A DNA stretch of 64,000 nucleotides from Prunus persica (lineage: Eukaryota > Streptophyta > Magnoliopsida > Rosales > Rosaceae): positions 803,802 to 867,801 of the forward strand of contig NC_034014.1 of assembly GCF_000346465.2 (NCBI RefSeq), written 5' to 3'. Below, one piece after another: positions 12,468 through 24,613 of the stretch. Under the pieces are notes generated by a model. The model worked only from the letters and a program-made list of their open reading frames with translations. It was not told where the DNA came from and ran no database searches. A program made the position numbers and the translations under genes. Numbering within the stretch: position 1 is the stretch's first letter; each line of letters begins with the position of its first letter.

Positions 12468-12900
12468 TACCGCCTCTGAATCTAAAGCCTCTGGCGAAGC
12501 ATTGTGACCAGGGAGTCAATCTGGTGCACTCGGATTGGTACTGTTCTTCCCAGACTTATATGGAACTCTCTACCCAAAGCAACCTGTTCAAGCTTGTGCT
12601 CATCCTTGAGCAAAATCTCAAGAGGGAGGTCAACGTCAACAGCATGGGCACCGGGCACCAGAGAAGCTAGTTTGTTCAAAAATAAGGCCATCTCTTTCCT
12701 TGGTGCTGGTGTGCAAGTATACAATTAATCAAGGGTCTAGAGGCTCTAAGCTCAAAGTCATGGCATTTGCTAATGGAATTATATTGATTGCAATTAGTAG
12801 TTACCAAAGGAATTGGGGCTGTTGAGCAGTGACAGTCTGACAGAGGAGAGCTCGATTATTCGGAGCTGATCAGCTCTGGAGGTGGCGGTGGAAAGAGAAG
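12468..12900 (-). pseudogene. USB1: USB1 (U6 snRNA phosphodiesterase) fragment
   Basis: On the minus strand 12724-12482 encodes a stretch strongly like plant USB1, the 3'-5' exonuclease that trims U6 snRNA: APRKEMALFLNKLASLVPG, then KDEHKLEQVALGREFHISLG with one HxS catalytic motif, then VPIRVHQIDS. After MLRQRL a TAG stop replaces an expected Gln codon, and the frame would go on as IQRRYG before a splice donor. Upstream, about 12900-12808, the minus strand reads SLLNSPNSF before GTAAC, matching the family's N-terminal part. The exon expected between them and the second HxS motif are missing. A truncated, disabled copy. Confidence 0.72.
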
Positions 12901-12926
12901 GAAATATATAAAATATTATTAAAACG

Positions 12927-13297
12927 TATAGCCGCGCGGCTATATTCTTTAAATATTATTAGTATAGCCGTGCGGCTATACTGGTCGAATATTAATTTTT
13001 TATTTTAGTTGTATAGCCGATCGGCTATAAACTTTAAATATATTTTTCATTAAACACGGTTCGGCTATACGATTTAAATATTATTATCTATTTCAGAAGT
13101 ATAGCCGAACGGCTAGACTAGTGAAATATTAATTTTCATTCCAGAAGTATAGCCGCCTGGCTAGACCCTTTAAATATTATTATGTATTCAGGAAGTATAG
13201 CCGTCCGGCTATACTTGTTAATTATTTAAGAAGTATAGCCGTTCGGCTATACGCTTTAAATATATTTTTTTATTTAAAGCGTATAGCCACGTTATAC
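12927..13297. repeat. Array of about nine palindromes, TATAGCCG-NN-CGGCTATA
   Basis: An 18-bp palindrome with arms TATAGCCG and CGGCTATA recurs with centres near 12935, 12971, 13020, 13060, 13108, 13156, 13204, 13242 and 13289. Spacing is 36-49 bp, often 48. The central dinucleotide varies (CG, TG, AT, TT, AA, CC, TC, TT). One copy has lost its left arm, others have single changes, and the last is decayed. Spacers share CTTTAAATATTATT-like sequence. The array directly precedes the duplicated promoter of CDC48C copy B. Function unknown. Confidence 0.85.
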
Positions 13298-13350
13298 TTC
13301 TTGAATGAATACAAATGAAAGCACTGACTTTGGCTATGACCCTAAAACTA

Positions 13351-13356
13351 TATAAA
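13351..13356 (+). promoter_or_regulatory. TATA box of CDC48C copy B
   Basis: ACTATATAAAGG in the same context as the copy A promoter at 4731 (GACTTTGGCTATGACC upstream, GAGCTTGAACAGAGCAAG downstream). Confidence 0.5.
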
Positions 13357-13804
13357 GGAATCAATTCTTAAATTTAATTGGCGGTTAGGAAACAGAGTGT
13401 GAGCTTGAACAGAGCAAGGGGGAGAGACGAAGAGGATGGGAGGTCTCAGACTCGGACTTTCTCAAAACAAAATCAAAATCAAAACCAAAGTGGAAGACAG
13501 ACAGTATTGCTGGGATTCGATAGACAGTTGTTTCCAATTCTGGGATTTTGTTTAGAGTGTACAGCTTGAATTATGCCTCTTTCTCTTGACTTGACTTGCA
13601 TCTGTTATGAGACTTCCTCTTTCTCTTCCTCTTTCTCTTTCTCTGGCCCAGCGCGGATGGGGTCAGTTCGGTTTCTCCGCGGGTTTAAGGCCAACAGTGA
13701 ACTGAACCACACGGTGTTTCTTCAACGGTGCGGTCTGCAGTTCAGGGACAAGATCGATCCATTCGTCCTCACCCCTATTTTTTCATAATCGTTTGGCATC
13801 CTTC

Positions 13805-15454
<1,650 letters not shown>

Positions 15455-15549
15455 AAAATTTACCCCCAAAAGTAGCTACACAGAAAATCCACTCCTAAAA
15501 AGCTTTGATCTTTGAAGAGGTTTCTTTGAAGACTGAAGACTTGGTTCAA

Positions 15550-15630
15550 ATGGCAAGGAAACTTATGAAGCGTTCAGTAAAGAAAGAATCGTTTTTCAAG
15601 ATCCTGCTTGGTGACGTCTCTAAGCATCTG
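15550..15630 (+). pseudogene. B3-domain (REM-type) first-exon fragment
   Basis: A 27-codon piece starting ATG at 15550 reads MARKLMKRSVKK then ESFFKILLGDVSKHL and ends at a GTAACA donor. The SFFK-(I/V)-L-GDFS-like string at the N-terminus is typical of the first exon of plant B3/REM DNA-binding proteins. No further B3 exon follows, so this is an orphan fragment. It lies directly after the break point of CDC48C copy B. The assignment rests on a short match. Confidence 0.5.
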
Positions 15631-15834
15631 GTAACATCTTCGCCTTCTTTTTTCACTTTTCACGATCAAGTTTTTACAGTCTTGAACCGGATGCATGATT
15701 GCATGTTTTCTTTCTGTGTTTTTTTGGGTTCATACTTCAAGATTGATTGAAAATTTGAGTGAATGGTTAATAGTTAATACCCCGTTCATGGATCATGTTT
15801 GGGTCGACTTCTTTTTAATTATATTGGTCAATCC

Positions 15835-16365
15835 TGAATAAAATCATGTTTGGCTTAACGATATTAGGTTCTTGTGTACACAAGTATATTTCCGGAAGCA
15901 AATGTGGTTATGGATGTTCTTGTAAAGTCAATTTTGATATTCGGAATGTAGGGATCCCAAAAGCATATCCCAAATGATCATCGTTGTAATTCTCTATTTG
16001 CTTTCAGGAAAGAAAAAAAAGTATGGATATATTCACAACTATAAGTAATACATCTTTTACTACTAATTCAAAATTTTAATTATGAATTAATGGCATGTTA
16101 CTTATCAGTATTGGAATTCCAATTCATGCTTCTCGTGTACTTACTAATGCATGAGTATTGAAATTATTCTAATTCTTGACTTTCTCCGTGTTCACTAACA
16201 CATAAATATATCCAAAATCTTAACATAGTAAGGAACCAAAATTCTAAGTGAGGACTCACCGACATTATTTTAATTCTTATTTGGCCCTAAGACTACCGAC
16301 TCTTATTTCGGGAAGCAGGGCAAAGGGTATTTGGAGGGGGCTTCAAAAAGGAAACCAAGATGTTA
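15835..16365 (+). repeat. Scrambled 3' segments of the CDC48C unit
   Basis: 15840-16110 matches the region downstream of copy A (11860-12130). Then 16250-16365 matches the last intron and terminal exon of copy C (TTAATTCTTATTTGGCCC, CTTCAAAAAGGAAACCAAG). In copies A and C the terminal exon comes first, so the order here is reversed. This shows a rearrangement and not simple truncation. Confidence 0.65.
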
Positions 16366-16936
16366 TATTGTCCATAGAGAATAGTAATAGCAGAAATATG
16401 GAGAGGTGTTCATAGCACCAAAAAGATGAAACACAAGCTACCAGTGTGTGTGGCATGGAAGCTGTCCATAGAGCATAGCAATTAATTAGAGAAATTGTGT
16501 GATTTGATTGGGACTCTAAATTATCAAAGATAAAAAGAAGGCATAAAGTGTCAAAATCTATAGTTATAATCATATATCAAAGTGTCAAAAGAAAACGTGA
16601 AATTTTGATGCTTTTTTTTTTTGGGTCAATTATCCTTAATTTATCATCAGCGCCCTTGACTTAGAGTTAGAGAGCTCTGCTCTTCCTTCCCTCTTCTTCC
16701 CATGTGTCATTCAACTCTTAAAAATTGGACCCTTCTCTGGGAGAGTAACCTTTTGCTTTTGGCAAGTAGCATTTTGACAATTCAAATGGGCTAAAATGGG
16801 GCCTGCTGACGCCAAAATCAAGCAGAGCTGCTGCACTAGTGCAATTTTCTTTTTTGTTGGGTTATTTTCTTGCTGGCTATGAATCTATATATTTAAGCAA
16901 CAAGCACAGAATGGTTAACTATTCAAAGTATTATAA
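16366..16936. other. Intergenic, no gene seen
   Basis: AT-rich sequence without a supported frame. A short block at 16745-16800 (GGCAAGTAGCATTTTGACAA) resembles 46945-47000 upstream of the 47383 four-TM gene, suggesting old segmental duplication. Confidence 0.5.
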
Positions 16937-17692
16937 AATTTTGAGATATTTAGTTATACAGTCCCCTTCTATTGAGGGATCTCTCAAATAATTTTATTTG
17001 AGGGACGCCCTTTAGGGTACCCTACAATTTTTTTCTCAATGATCCAAACTATCTATTTTTTAGGTCTTCATTCATAGATCATCCTTACAAAAAATTAGAC
17101 AAATCGAAAACCGTTTCGACATCCAATTGTGTCTTACAAAATCAATGAACACGGTGCTTCAAGAAAATGCTAAAATTTCAATAACTTAATTGAGTGGTCA
17201 AATGATATCGGATTCAAGTGATTTTTTGTAGAGATGATCTTTGAATGAGTATCTACAAAATAGACGGTTTGTATTAGTGAAATACAATCCAGAGTGGGGC
17301 CTACAAGGAGTGTCCCTCAATGGAAGCTCTCTGTTTAGCTATATATTTATTCTTAGCATTAATGACATAGATAAATCCTACATCATTTAATTTCTTTAAA
17401 TAAACCACAAAAAAATTCAAAAAATGACAGTTGGCCCTATTGAATTTAATTTTAATTATTAAATTACTTTAATGCCCCATTAAGTGTTTTGAGTTTTTTT
17501 TATGAGGTTTTGAGGTTGGACTTGTTTTAAGAAATCGATGGCAGTTTTGTAATTTATAAGAAGTTAAAAACCTCTTTGTTATATTGTAAATGGGCTTTGG
17601 GTGTGTTTCTAAAGTCTATTTCATATAAGGTTATTTTATCATTTGGGCCCCTATATTGGATATAATAGTGAATCTCCCTAAAAATTTCGTGG
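16937..17692 (-). mobile_element. Dispersed non-autonomous repeat (family seen four times), split by a MITE
   Basis: Read on the minus strand it starts near GGGAGATTCACTATTATA, passes CTTTAGAAACACACCC and GGCCAACTGTCATTTTTTG, and ends near AACTAAATATCTCAAAA. The same order occurs at 52690-52915, and in part at 52185-52430 and 28380-28560. The copies show it is a discrete repeat unit of about 230-380 bp. Its superfamily is unclear; the two ends share a weak inverted similarity. Confidence 0.65.
16959..17333. mobile_element. MITE nested in the dispersed repeat
   Basis: About 375 bp with inverted ends: CAG, five variable bases, then TTCTATTGAGGGA on the left and TTCCATTGAGGGA on the right (reverse complement). 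It is flanked by TTTAGTTATA (16949-16958) and TTTAGCTATA (17334-17343), an imperfect 8-10-bp duplication. The uninterrupted relative at 52400-52430 shows an empty site. A CAG end with 8 bp suggests hAT; a 9-10-bp duplication would suggest Mutator. Confidence 0.75.
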
Positions 17693-17885
17693 TTATATTA
17701 AGAATTCAAATTATTAATTAAGTGAGGACAATATGGTAAATTTATACTTTTTTATATTTAAAAAAATTAAAATTACAAACAAAATCAGATAATGGGACAC
17801 AAATACCCATTTTATCTTTCTTAATTCAAAAAAGAAAAGCAAAAAAAAATTTTAAAAAAAAATTCCCAATTAGCATAGAGGCTAG
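17650..17885 (+). mobile_element. Helitron-like remnant
   Basis: AAGAATTCAAATTATTAATT, GACAATATGGTAAATTTATAC and a following A-rich part match the reverse complement of the small Helitron at 48326-48617. It ends with CATAGAGGCTAG, as that Helitron ends GAGAGGCTAG, but the terminal hairpin is missing. It overlaps the edge of the dispersed repeat before it; borders are approximate. Confidence 0.5.
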
Positions 17886-17916
17886 CCGGTAATAATAAAG
17901 ACAACAATACCTATAA

Positions 17917-18176
17917 TGTTATAAAACTAGAGGGAGAAAATGTAGAGAGAAGTGATATGCTAAAGATAAAGTTTCACCATGTTTATTCCTCACTTAATCT
18001 TTGGTAGAACCACCTATTTATAGGCTTACAAGATAGAAGATTGAATACCATCATTTACAATATACCTATAGGTTACAAGTACTAATTACAAATACTTAGT
18101 GCATAGGTTACATAAAATCCAACGGTGGAATATTAAGAGGTATGGTGGTCATTCACCAACTCATGCATTTACAACA
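17917..18176 (-). repeat. 3' LTR (minus-strand sense) of the 17917-20861 element
   Basis: 260 bp, TG...CA ends, nearly identical to 20602-20861. Confidence 0.92.
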
Positions 18177-18328
18177 CTCCCCCTTGGATGTCCACCATAC
18201 AATGACATTGTTTCCTCATTAAAAACCTTGCTTGGAAAACCCAGTGGGACAAAACCAAAGCGAAGGGGAAAAGAGTGAAACTTCTTCTTGATCATTGATA
18301 TGGTGTTAGATGCACTTATATTGCCTCG

Positions 18329-18514
18329 TTAAAACCTTACTAGGAAAAATCCAGTGGGACAAAAACCTAGTCGAAGGAAAAAAGAGTACAACGCGCATAT
18401 GTCCTGTATGTAGTAGAATTGGGATGCTCCCCTTAATTGATATCTCCCCCTGATTAATATCTCTCCTTCTCTGATTTGAGCAATACAAGCAACATTGTCT
18501 TCATACATGATCAT
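18329..18514 (-). pseudogene. Copia RNase H fragment
   Basis: The minus-strand frame has YEDNVACIAQIREGEI, the conserved Copia RNase H neighbourhood, in a short degenerate stretch inside the non-autonomous element. Confidence 0.6.
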
Positions 18515-19823
18515 CTATCACACTATTCAACCTGCTTTTCACTTTTCAAATGATTGAAATCTTTAGGAGTATCAACAACTAATTTAGTAGTTAGAATATG
18601 TTACAACAATATCAAATTTGAATTCAAAATACTCAAACTCTTAGTGTTAACTTTTAATCAAGAATATTGTGGTACTTTATATCCTTTAAGAGGTTGCTTC
18701 ATCTGATATATCTCAAATATTTCATGAGCTTTGAGGATTTCCATGTACCATATAGTCTTAATAAATATGCATTTAACACATGCTATAAGTTTCGCGTTAA
18801 AGTAACAACTGCACTTATAGAAATATGGATGCATTTACGAATTAATGATCGTGCTTACAGGACATGTCTCTCCCAGGAAACCTTGTCCTTTTATTAGTGA
18901 TCTTATTTCACTTCACAAACACCAATTCCTAACCTTCATACTTAACATTTGTAATTTGGTGTTTGAGTTATAGGTTCAATATCCAACCCTTCTTATTTAG
19001 TGATAAATGGAATTGCCTATTTCCATTTTTGGCCAATCACTTAACTTGTTGACATTCATGAAACGTGATTTAATATAATCATAGCCCTTGATGATTGTAG
19101 TAGCTACTAATAAACCAAATGTATTATCGATTTGTGATCCCACAATTCTCATGTGCATGCGCATGCATAATTTATAAGCATCTCATTACTTTAGGGTACC
19201 AATGCCTCTTCAGGGGCTTATGTTGTCACTTATGGGACAAACACCTCTTTTACAATGAATTATTTAGAATATGTGGATCATAACCTCCTATAGAGCGTTA
19301 TTTTTTTATAGGGCTTGAATTTTTCAAATAATCTCCACTTCTAGGGAGTTAAGTTTTTAGAACCTATATTTTTGTCATGCTTCAGGCATGCCTTATATAT
19401 ATAGTCACCATGTTAATGGATTGTGATACGAGAATATTAATCCACGTTAGCATATGTACAACTTATATATGCATTTTCTTGATGAGACAAAAGTGGATTG
19501 ATTCAACACTATTTCACGATGTTCTTCAGGAACTGCCATTTCTCCCCCTAACGGCGGGAAAATTATCTCAAAATTTAGGAAAATAAACTCACAGTCGTTA
19601 TCAAATATGTGACCATTTTAGTAGGCACATTCAGTAAAACTGGTGAAGTGATCCATAATTAGATGTTGTATAGGCTCACAAATATCCCCTTGAATTATTT
19701 CAGGAAAGATGGCTCAAAGTCAATTTTTGACTGAGATGATCTTATGACAACTTTTATTTATAAGCATTCTGTGTAATGATATTTGTTGGACAAGACAATA
19801 TTTTGCGTCTTTAAACGATGTCT

Positions 19824-20065
19824 TTACAAATTTATAAAAATCTTATGTATAATTGTGGAACATGGATTGCCAAGATAGTCATGCCACAACATAAAAGTTA
19901 TTCGGTCAATGAACTTCTGGTTCATGATATCATAATCTTCAACTAATTTAATAGTTGTGTAATATTGGGGCCTCATGAACTTTTGGTTCATGACATCATA
20001 AACTTCAACTACTTTAATAGTTGTGTAATATTGGGGCCTCATGAACTTTTGGTTCATGACATCGT
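19824..20065 (-). pseudogene. Copia integrase-region fragment with internal duplication
   Basis: A stretch with MNQKF ... TFMLWHDYLGNP corresponds to the segment before the integrase zinc site in the element at 1-2366. About 66 bp, coding for MNQKFMRPQYYTTIK plus seven residues, is repeated in tandem two and a half times (19911-20065). No catalytic core follows. Confidence 0.7.
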
Positions 20066-20601
20066 AAACTTTCTACCCACAAAAGAAAGTCAGAAGTTTC
20101 TCCAATAGACACCTCTGGCTGTCAATATTTGGGCGGTAATACAAAACATTACCATTGTAAAACGAAATTAACTAATAACCCGACATAAATAAAATAAAAT
20201 AAAATGAGTAAAGTGGTATAAATGAGTAAAGTGGCTGTCAATATTCACGCCCTCAATTATTTGGAATCAAAGAACTTTAGGTTCTGATTCAATCAAAAGG
20301 ATTCTATGTCCTAATTTAGTTATATGATGAGGATCGAGGAACTTCGGGCCATGATCTTTTGTATAATTCAAACTCATCATAATAATTAAGATCATATTTA
20401 AAATTAAATAAACAAAGAAATAAAAAAAAATGACATTATATTCATGTGTAATAAGAATAAGAATTTTTTTTCTTAAACGAGCATGATGAAGTCTGATGGT
20501 GAGTACAAAGAAACTCTATACCATGTGATGACTCTAGTTCATATAAGAAGAATGAAAATTCAGAGAAAGAAAACATACCAAGAGCTGTAGTGCTGATAAC
20601 G

Positions 20602-20861
20602 TGTTATAAAACTAGAGGGAGAAAATGTAGAGAGAAGTGATATGCTAAAGATAAAGCTTCACCATGTTTATTCCTCACTTAATCTTTGGTAGAACCACCT
20701 ATTTATAGGCTTACAAGATAGAAGATTGAATACCATCATTTACAATATACCTATAGGTTACAAGTACTAATTACAAATACTTAGTGCATAGGTTACATAA
20801 AATCCAACGGTGGAATATTAAGAGGTATGGTGGTCATTCACCAACTCATGCATTTACAACA
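20602..20861 (-). repeat. 5' LTR (minus-strand sense) of the 17917-20861 element
   Basis: 260 bp; only the AAAGCTTC versus AAAGTTTC change separates it from the other LTR. Its outer end is 9 bp from the stop codon of the neighbouring four-TM gene. Confidence 0.92.
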
Positions 20862-20870
20862 TATAATTAA

Positions 20871-21431
20871 TTATAGAAAGTAGTTACAAAACATGATTAC
20901 AAGGCCTGAGACCACATAGATGACAGAGGCAGTACATTTGAACCAGAGAGGGAATGGGATTGCAATGCAAATGAGGAAGGCCGTGATTCCAAAAAAGACC
21001 CCAAAAGAATGGAAGAGATCGACTGTTATTCTTGGACAGTTGTTGTTGTGAATAAATTTGCTTACCATGATGCAAGCAAAGGAAAACAGGACGGTGAGTC
21101 CGAGAAATCGAAAGGTTAAAGGGAGCTGGTTGGAGTGAACTTGGACGGGTGTGAGAGCCATGGCAACGGCTGTTGACAAGCAATACACCACAATAATCTT
21201 TTCCCAATCTAAGTTTTGGTACTTAGTTGGCTTAGGCCTAGCTGCTGGTGCTGGTGCTGGTACAGATGGTTGTGGTTCGGCTTCGGGGGCAGCTGAAGTA
21301 CTTTCTGGGTCATCAAAAACATCATCATGGTGATGATCAAAACTGCGGCTAATAATGAGTATTATTTTCTGGAGGAATACCTTTAGGGACTCATAATAAG
21401 AAGAAGAAGAATGAGTGGAAGTATTTCTCAT
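20871..21431 (-). CDS. Uncharacterised four-TM membrane protein, copy 1
   Basis: A single-exon frame of 186 aa starting MRNTSTHSSS. The first 75 residues are hydrophilic with a Pro/Ala-rich part. Then a conserved NLDWEKIIVVYCLS block opens four membrane segments at about 79-96, 105-127, 138-158 and 163-184, with IPFPLWFKCTAS before the last. I do not recognise a named family. The window has two more full relatives (44560-45246 and 47383-47901) and one broken copy (near 49730), all on the minus strand. A TATA box (CTATATAAAG, minus strand, about 21478-21488) lies roughly 50 bp upstream. The stop codon (20871-20873) is only 4 bp from the target duplication of the neighbouring LTR element, so the transcript probably ends in the LTR. 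Confidence 0.75.
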   Translation of the reverse strand: MRNTSTHSSSSYYESLKVFLQKIILIISRSFDHHHDDVFDDPESTSAAPEAEPQPSVPAPAPAARPKPTKYQNLDWEKIIVVYCLSTAVAMALTPVQVHSNQLPLTFRFLGLTVLFSFACIMVSKFIHNNNCPRITVDLFHSFGVFFGITAFLICIAIPFPLWFKCTASVIYVVSGLVIMFCNYFL

Positions 21432-21477
21432 TTTTCTGCAATGGCTGTGGGATATTGTAGGTACAGAGAGGGAAGGA

Positions 21478-21488
21478 CTTTATATAGC
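21478..21488 (-). promoter_or_regulatory. TATA box of four-TM gene copy 1
   Basis: Minus-strand CAGCTATATAAAGTCC, about 50 bp before the start codon. Confidence 0.5.
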
Positions 21489-21986
21489 TGGGGTATATTG
21501 TAGGCTTGAGTATAATACGTGTCCCTTTGGTTCTTGGGGCCTAATCTCCCTCTTTGTTTGGTTCTATTTTGTTTGATCTCCCTCTATTTTGTTTGGTTCT
21601 TGGGGGCTAAAGTACACACTCACCAATGACGCCATGTAGTTTGTTTCATTCTTGCTTTTAGTCAATGCTGATGAGCATCCGGAACACATATCTATTCTCG
21701 TGTTTCCATTGGCCAATAATCATGTGGGCAATGGATTTGTCGACTTGGCTTGGCTTGGCTTCAATTACGTCATATAGATTTTTTGACACTTTCTTCGCAC
21801 CAGCACGCGTCTCTCTATTTTCTTTCTTCTTTCTGTGTTTTTTTTTTTTTTGGGTTTAGGGTTTAGGTAAATGCTCAGCGCCAGAATATTGTCTCTTTTT
21901 CTTGATTATTTTGTTTTTGGTCACTGCGCAGCGCCAGATTATTTATTATGTGTACTTTTCTTATTACTCACCATCCACCTTTCTTA
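21489..21986. other. Upstream region of four-TM gene 1
   Basis: No gene seen. It contains short duplicated phrases such as TTTTGTTTGGTTCTTGGGG (around 21535-21610) and a poly-T run near 21840. Confidence 0.5.
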
Positions 21987-22099
21987 GAGCATCCACAATC
22001 ATGCTCTCCATTTTTTAGTTAAATTTTAGCTAAAAACATATAAAAGTTATTTTAGGAGCTCTCTATAAATTTAAACTCCAAGCATGCTCTCTACTTTAG

Positions 22100-22338
22100 G
22101 AGAAATTATACTGTGATACGGTACTACCACGTGGCAGTGCCATGTGGTAGTACGGACTAATAAAATTATGACATCTGGCATTACTGTTGTTAGAGAGAGA
22201 GAGAAGAGTTTCATGAGAACGACTGTTAACGCCGTTTACTCTCTTCCTCTTTTTTTAATTTTTTTTTCTGTTTCTTTCAAAGCAAAGTAACCCGTGAATT
22301 GTCATTGGAGTCTGCACCAACATTCATAAAATACTTCT
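22100..22338 (+). repeat. MULE left terminal inverted repeat
   Basis: Matches the reverse complement of 27405-27647 with scattered changes and a few small indels. Confidence 0.85.
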
Positions 22339-24300
22339 GAAAAAAAGAATACCTTTTTCAGCCAGAAAACTATGGATCTCTTTTTCTTAGGATCTCTGCT
22401 GATTTTGTTTCCCCATTTTTGCAGATCTTTTCTTCTTTTTTTCCAATTTTTTGCACTCTGTTTCCTTTTTTTTTGGGGCTCGTTAGTTCCTCGATTTTGT
22501 TTTGGACGAAGAATTATGGGAGATCTCATCCCACGCTCCAACTCCTCTTCTCCAAGTTTGAAAGTAAGGCTACCTTCCATTTCATAAGATTTTCTCACCA
22601 GATTTCCAACTAGACTCTCTGTATTCATTTATTTCTTGTAGTCTTTTGGTTTAAGTTTCTTCAAATTTTTTTCGAATTAGAATCTTACTGCAATTTTTTG
22701 TTTTATATGTTTGGCATGGTTTGCTTCACTTTTGGGGTTTTGGTTTTGTTTCAATTTTTATTTGGAATGTCTTGATTTGTGAGATGGAAGGAGTTTAATT
22801 TAGATTTGTTTTTCATAGCATAACCTGCAGATTGAAAAATGATCTGGCACTATTGGGGTTTTATTTTTCTTGCATTTCCTTATTGCAACTGATACATGAT
22901 TTTATTTCTCAGTTTCCAAGGTGATGAGTGAGTTAATTTGGTTTGGGTATGTTGTTAATGGAACGATTTGGTTAATTCTATATGTCCTAACAGATTTTTT
23001 TTTTCTTTCATATGATTTGAGTAATTGCTCTGTTTATTCAAACACAAACAATTTGGGTAGCAAGAGCAACCCTTTCTCTGTTCTGTTGCTATTTTGTTGT
23101 ACCTTACAAACAATTCGAGCATATTACTGCTTAATTGAGCTTGTTTCTCTAATGTTTTTAGGGTGCAAACTGTTGGATATCCCTCGTTAGTGGAGTGAAA
23201 AGGTGTAGCTGGTGTTGATTGGTAGCAATAATTCTTCTCTAGTTGCTGTTGTGATTGACAATATCAATTAGCTTTATGGATGGCTTGTGCTTTCAGCTGC
23301 CTTGTGTTTTCGATGTGCACTGTGTGCACGTGTGTGTGCTTGTGTCGCACCAAAGAGAGAAAGAGAGAGAGCACGGCAGAGAGAAGAGAAATGTGAGGGA
23401 GTGGACTGCTTGTGAGACGCAAGCAAGCAGTCCCACGAACTTGAGGAGGATGTTTCAGGTGGAAGTTAGCTGGGTTCATCAAAGGTTCAAGGGAAGGTAT
23501 ATCTCTTGGGTGAGAGTGTTTTTCACGTGTATGAGATTAGAAGACGAACTTAATTGGGACTTCTTGTCATCTGTTTGTACCTTGTACGGACGAAAATTTC
23601 ATTCATTTCAAAAAGTTATTGGGTTTGTGTAAACACTTCACTAAATTTGTAATTGATTGCCCATCTATTTTCTTTTTTCAATGTTATACCATTTCATCTC
23701 ATTGGTGAAAGTTGCCCAGCATATCATTACCACATTCTTTTGGCATACCAAAGCTTGATGGGTATTTTTTTGGGTACGCTTTTCAATTTATATGGTTTAG
23801 ACCCATACTCTACTAAAATCTAAATGAGAAATTTTGTAAAGACTAGTAAAAATAAGAAGAAAAAAAAATTCTGCTTCCAGTGATTGTAGAACAAAAATAT
23901 GATCATAATAGTTCATTGCAAGTTGTACAATAGAAAAAACACCAATAGAGTATATTCGAGTTTAAATCAAAATGAGTCTAGATTTCCAAGCATAAACAGC
24001 TCTTGCACCTGCACCCAAAATTATACACAAAGTTGAGTCAACGAATTAGATAACTTAAAATATAAGGAGGCATTACTTATATTGAGTAAATAATAATTAT
24101 AACTATTTGTTCTTACGCAATACCTTATAAAATATGAGGAGGCATTACTTATGTAGATTATGTTGCTGCTCATAACCATAAGAATGTGAATCCTGCATTA
24201 CATATAGCTTCATCAACCAAATACTCCTAAGTAGGCATAAGGCATAAGCTATAGATATATAATCACGATTGAATCATTACCTTATTCAGCTGTGTCATCA
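22339..24300. other. MULE internal region without recognised gene
   Basis: AT-rich with T-runs. Short open frames (for example 23255-23632) carry no family signature I know. A GA-rich stretch with GTGTGTGTGC lies near 23330-23400. A captured host gene fragment was looked for and not found. Confidence 0.5.
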
Positions 24301-24613
24301 AATCACTACTTTGTAGCATACTTGTGAAAGAAAAATTGGATTGATATAATGTCCCTGTAGAATTGTAATCCTAAAAGAAAAAATATATATATTTCACCAT
24401 TAAATTTTCTAGGTTCATAAATGAAAACACAAAACTTGATGTTTAAACTAACAAATTGGATTACTTGGTTAGATGGAGGCAAATATGCATGACCGTTGGT
24501 AGTTAACAAGCTTATAGCTGGATAGACCTATATAACAGTGGTAACATAACATATATATGATTAGTCGAATTTACTGTAAATAATAAGATAATTTCAAGAA
24601 TCTTAAAACATAC

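Larger units (their letters stand above)
17917..20861 (-). mobile_element. Copia-derived non-autonomous LTR element, TSD TATAA
   Basis: LTRs 17917-18176 and 20602-20861 (260 bp each, TGTTAT...ACAACA) differ at only one position that I could find. TATAA precedes the left LTR (17912-17916) and follows the right (20862-20866). A polypurine tract (CTCCCCCTTGG complement) adjoins the left LTR, and the leader motif GTGCTGATAACG adjoins the right, so it reads on the minus strand. The inside keeps only scraps of Copia proteins: an RNase H piece (YEDNVACIAQI, 18514-18329) and integrase-region pieces (MLWHDYLGNP, 20057-19824), with many stops. Young LTRs around a ruined coding part mean it was copied by another element's proteins. 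Confidence 0.93.

Noticed and set aside
12927..13297. CRISPR-like array
   Set aside because: Repeats are palindromes with similar AT-rich spacers, irregular spacing and a plant context; CRISPR is not plausible.
23255..23632. Plus-strand frame of 125 codons in the MULE, considered as a captured gene
   Set aside because: Composition is driven by GA/GT repeats, and no family was recognised.
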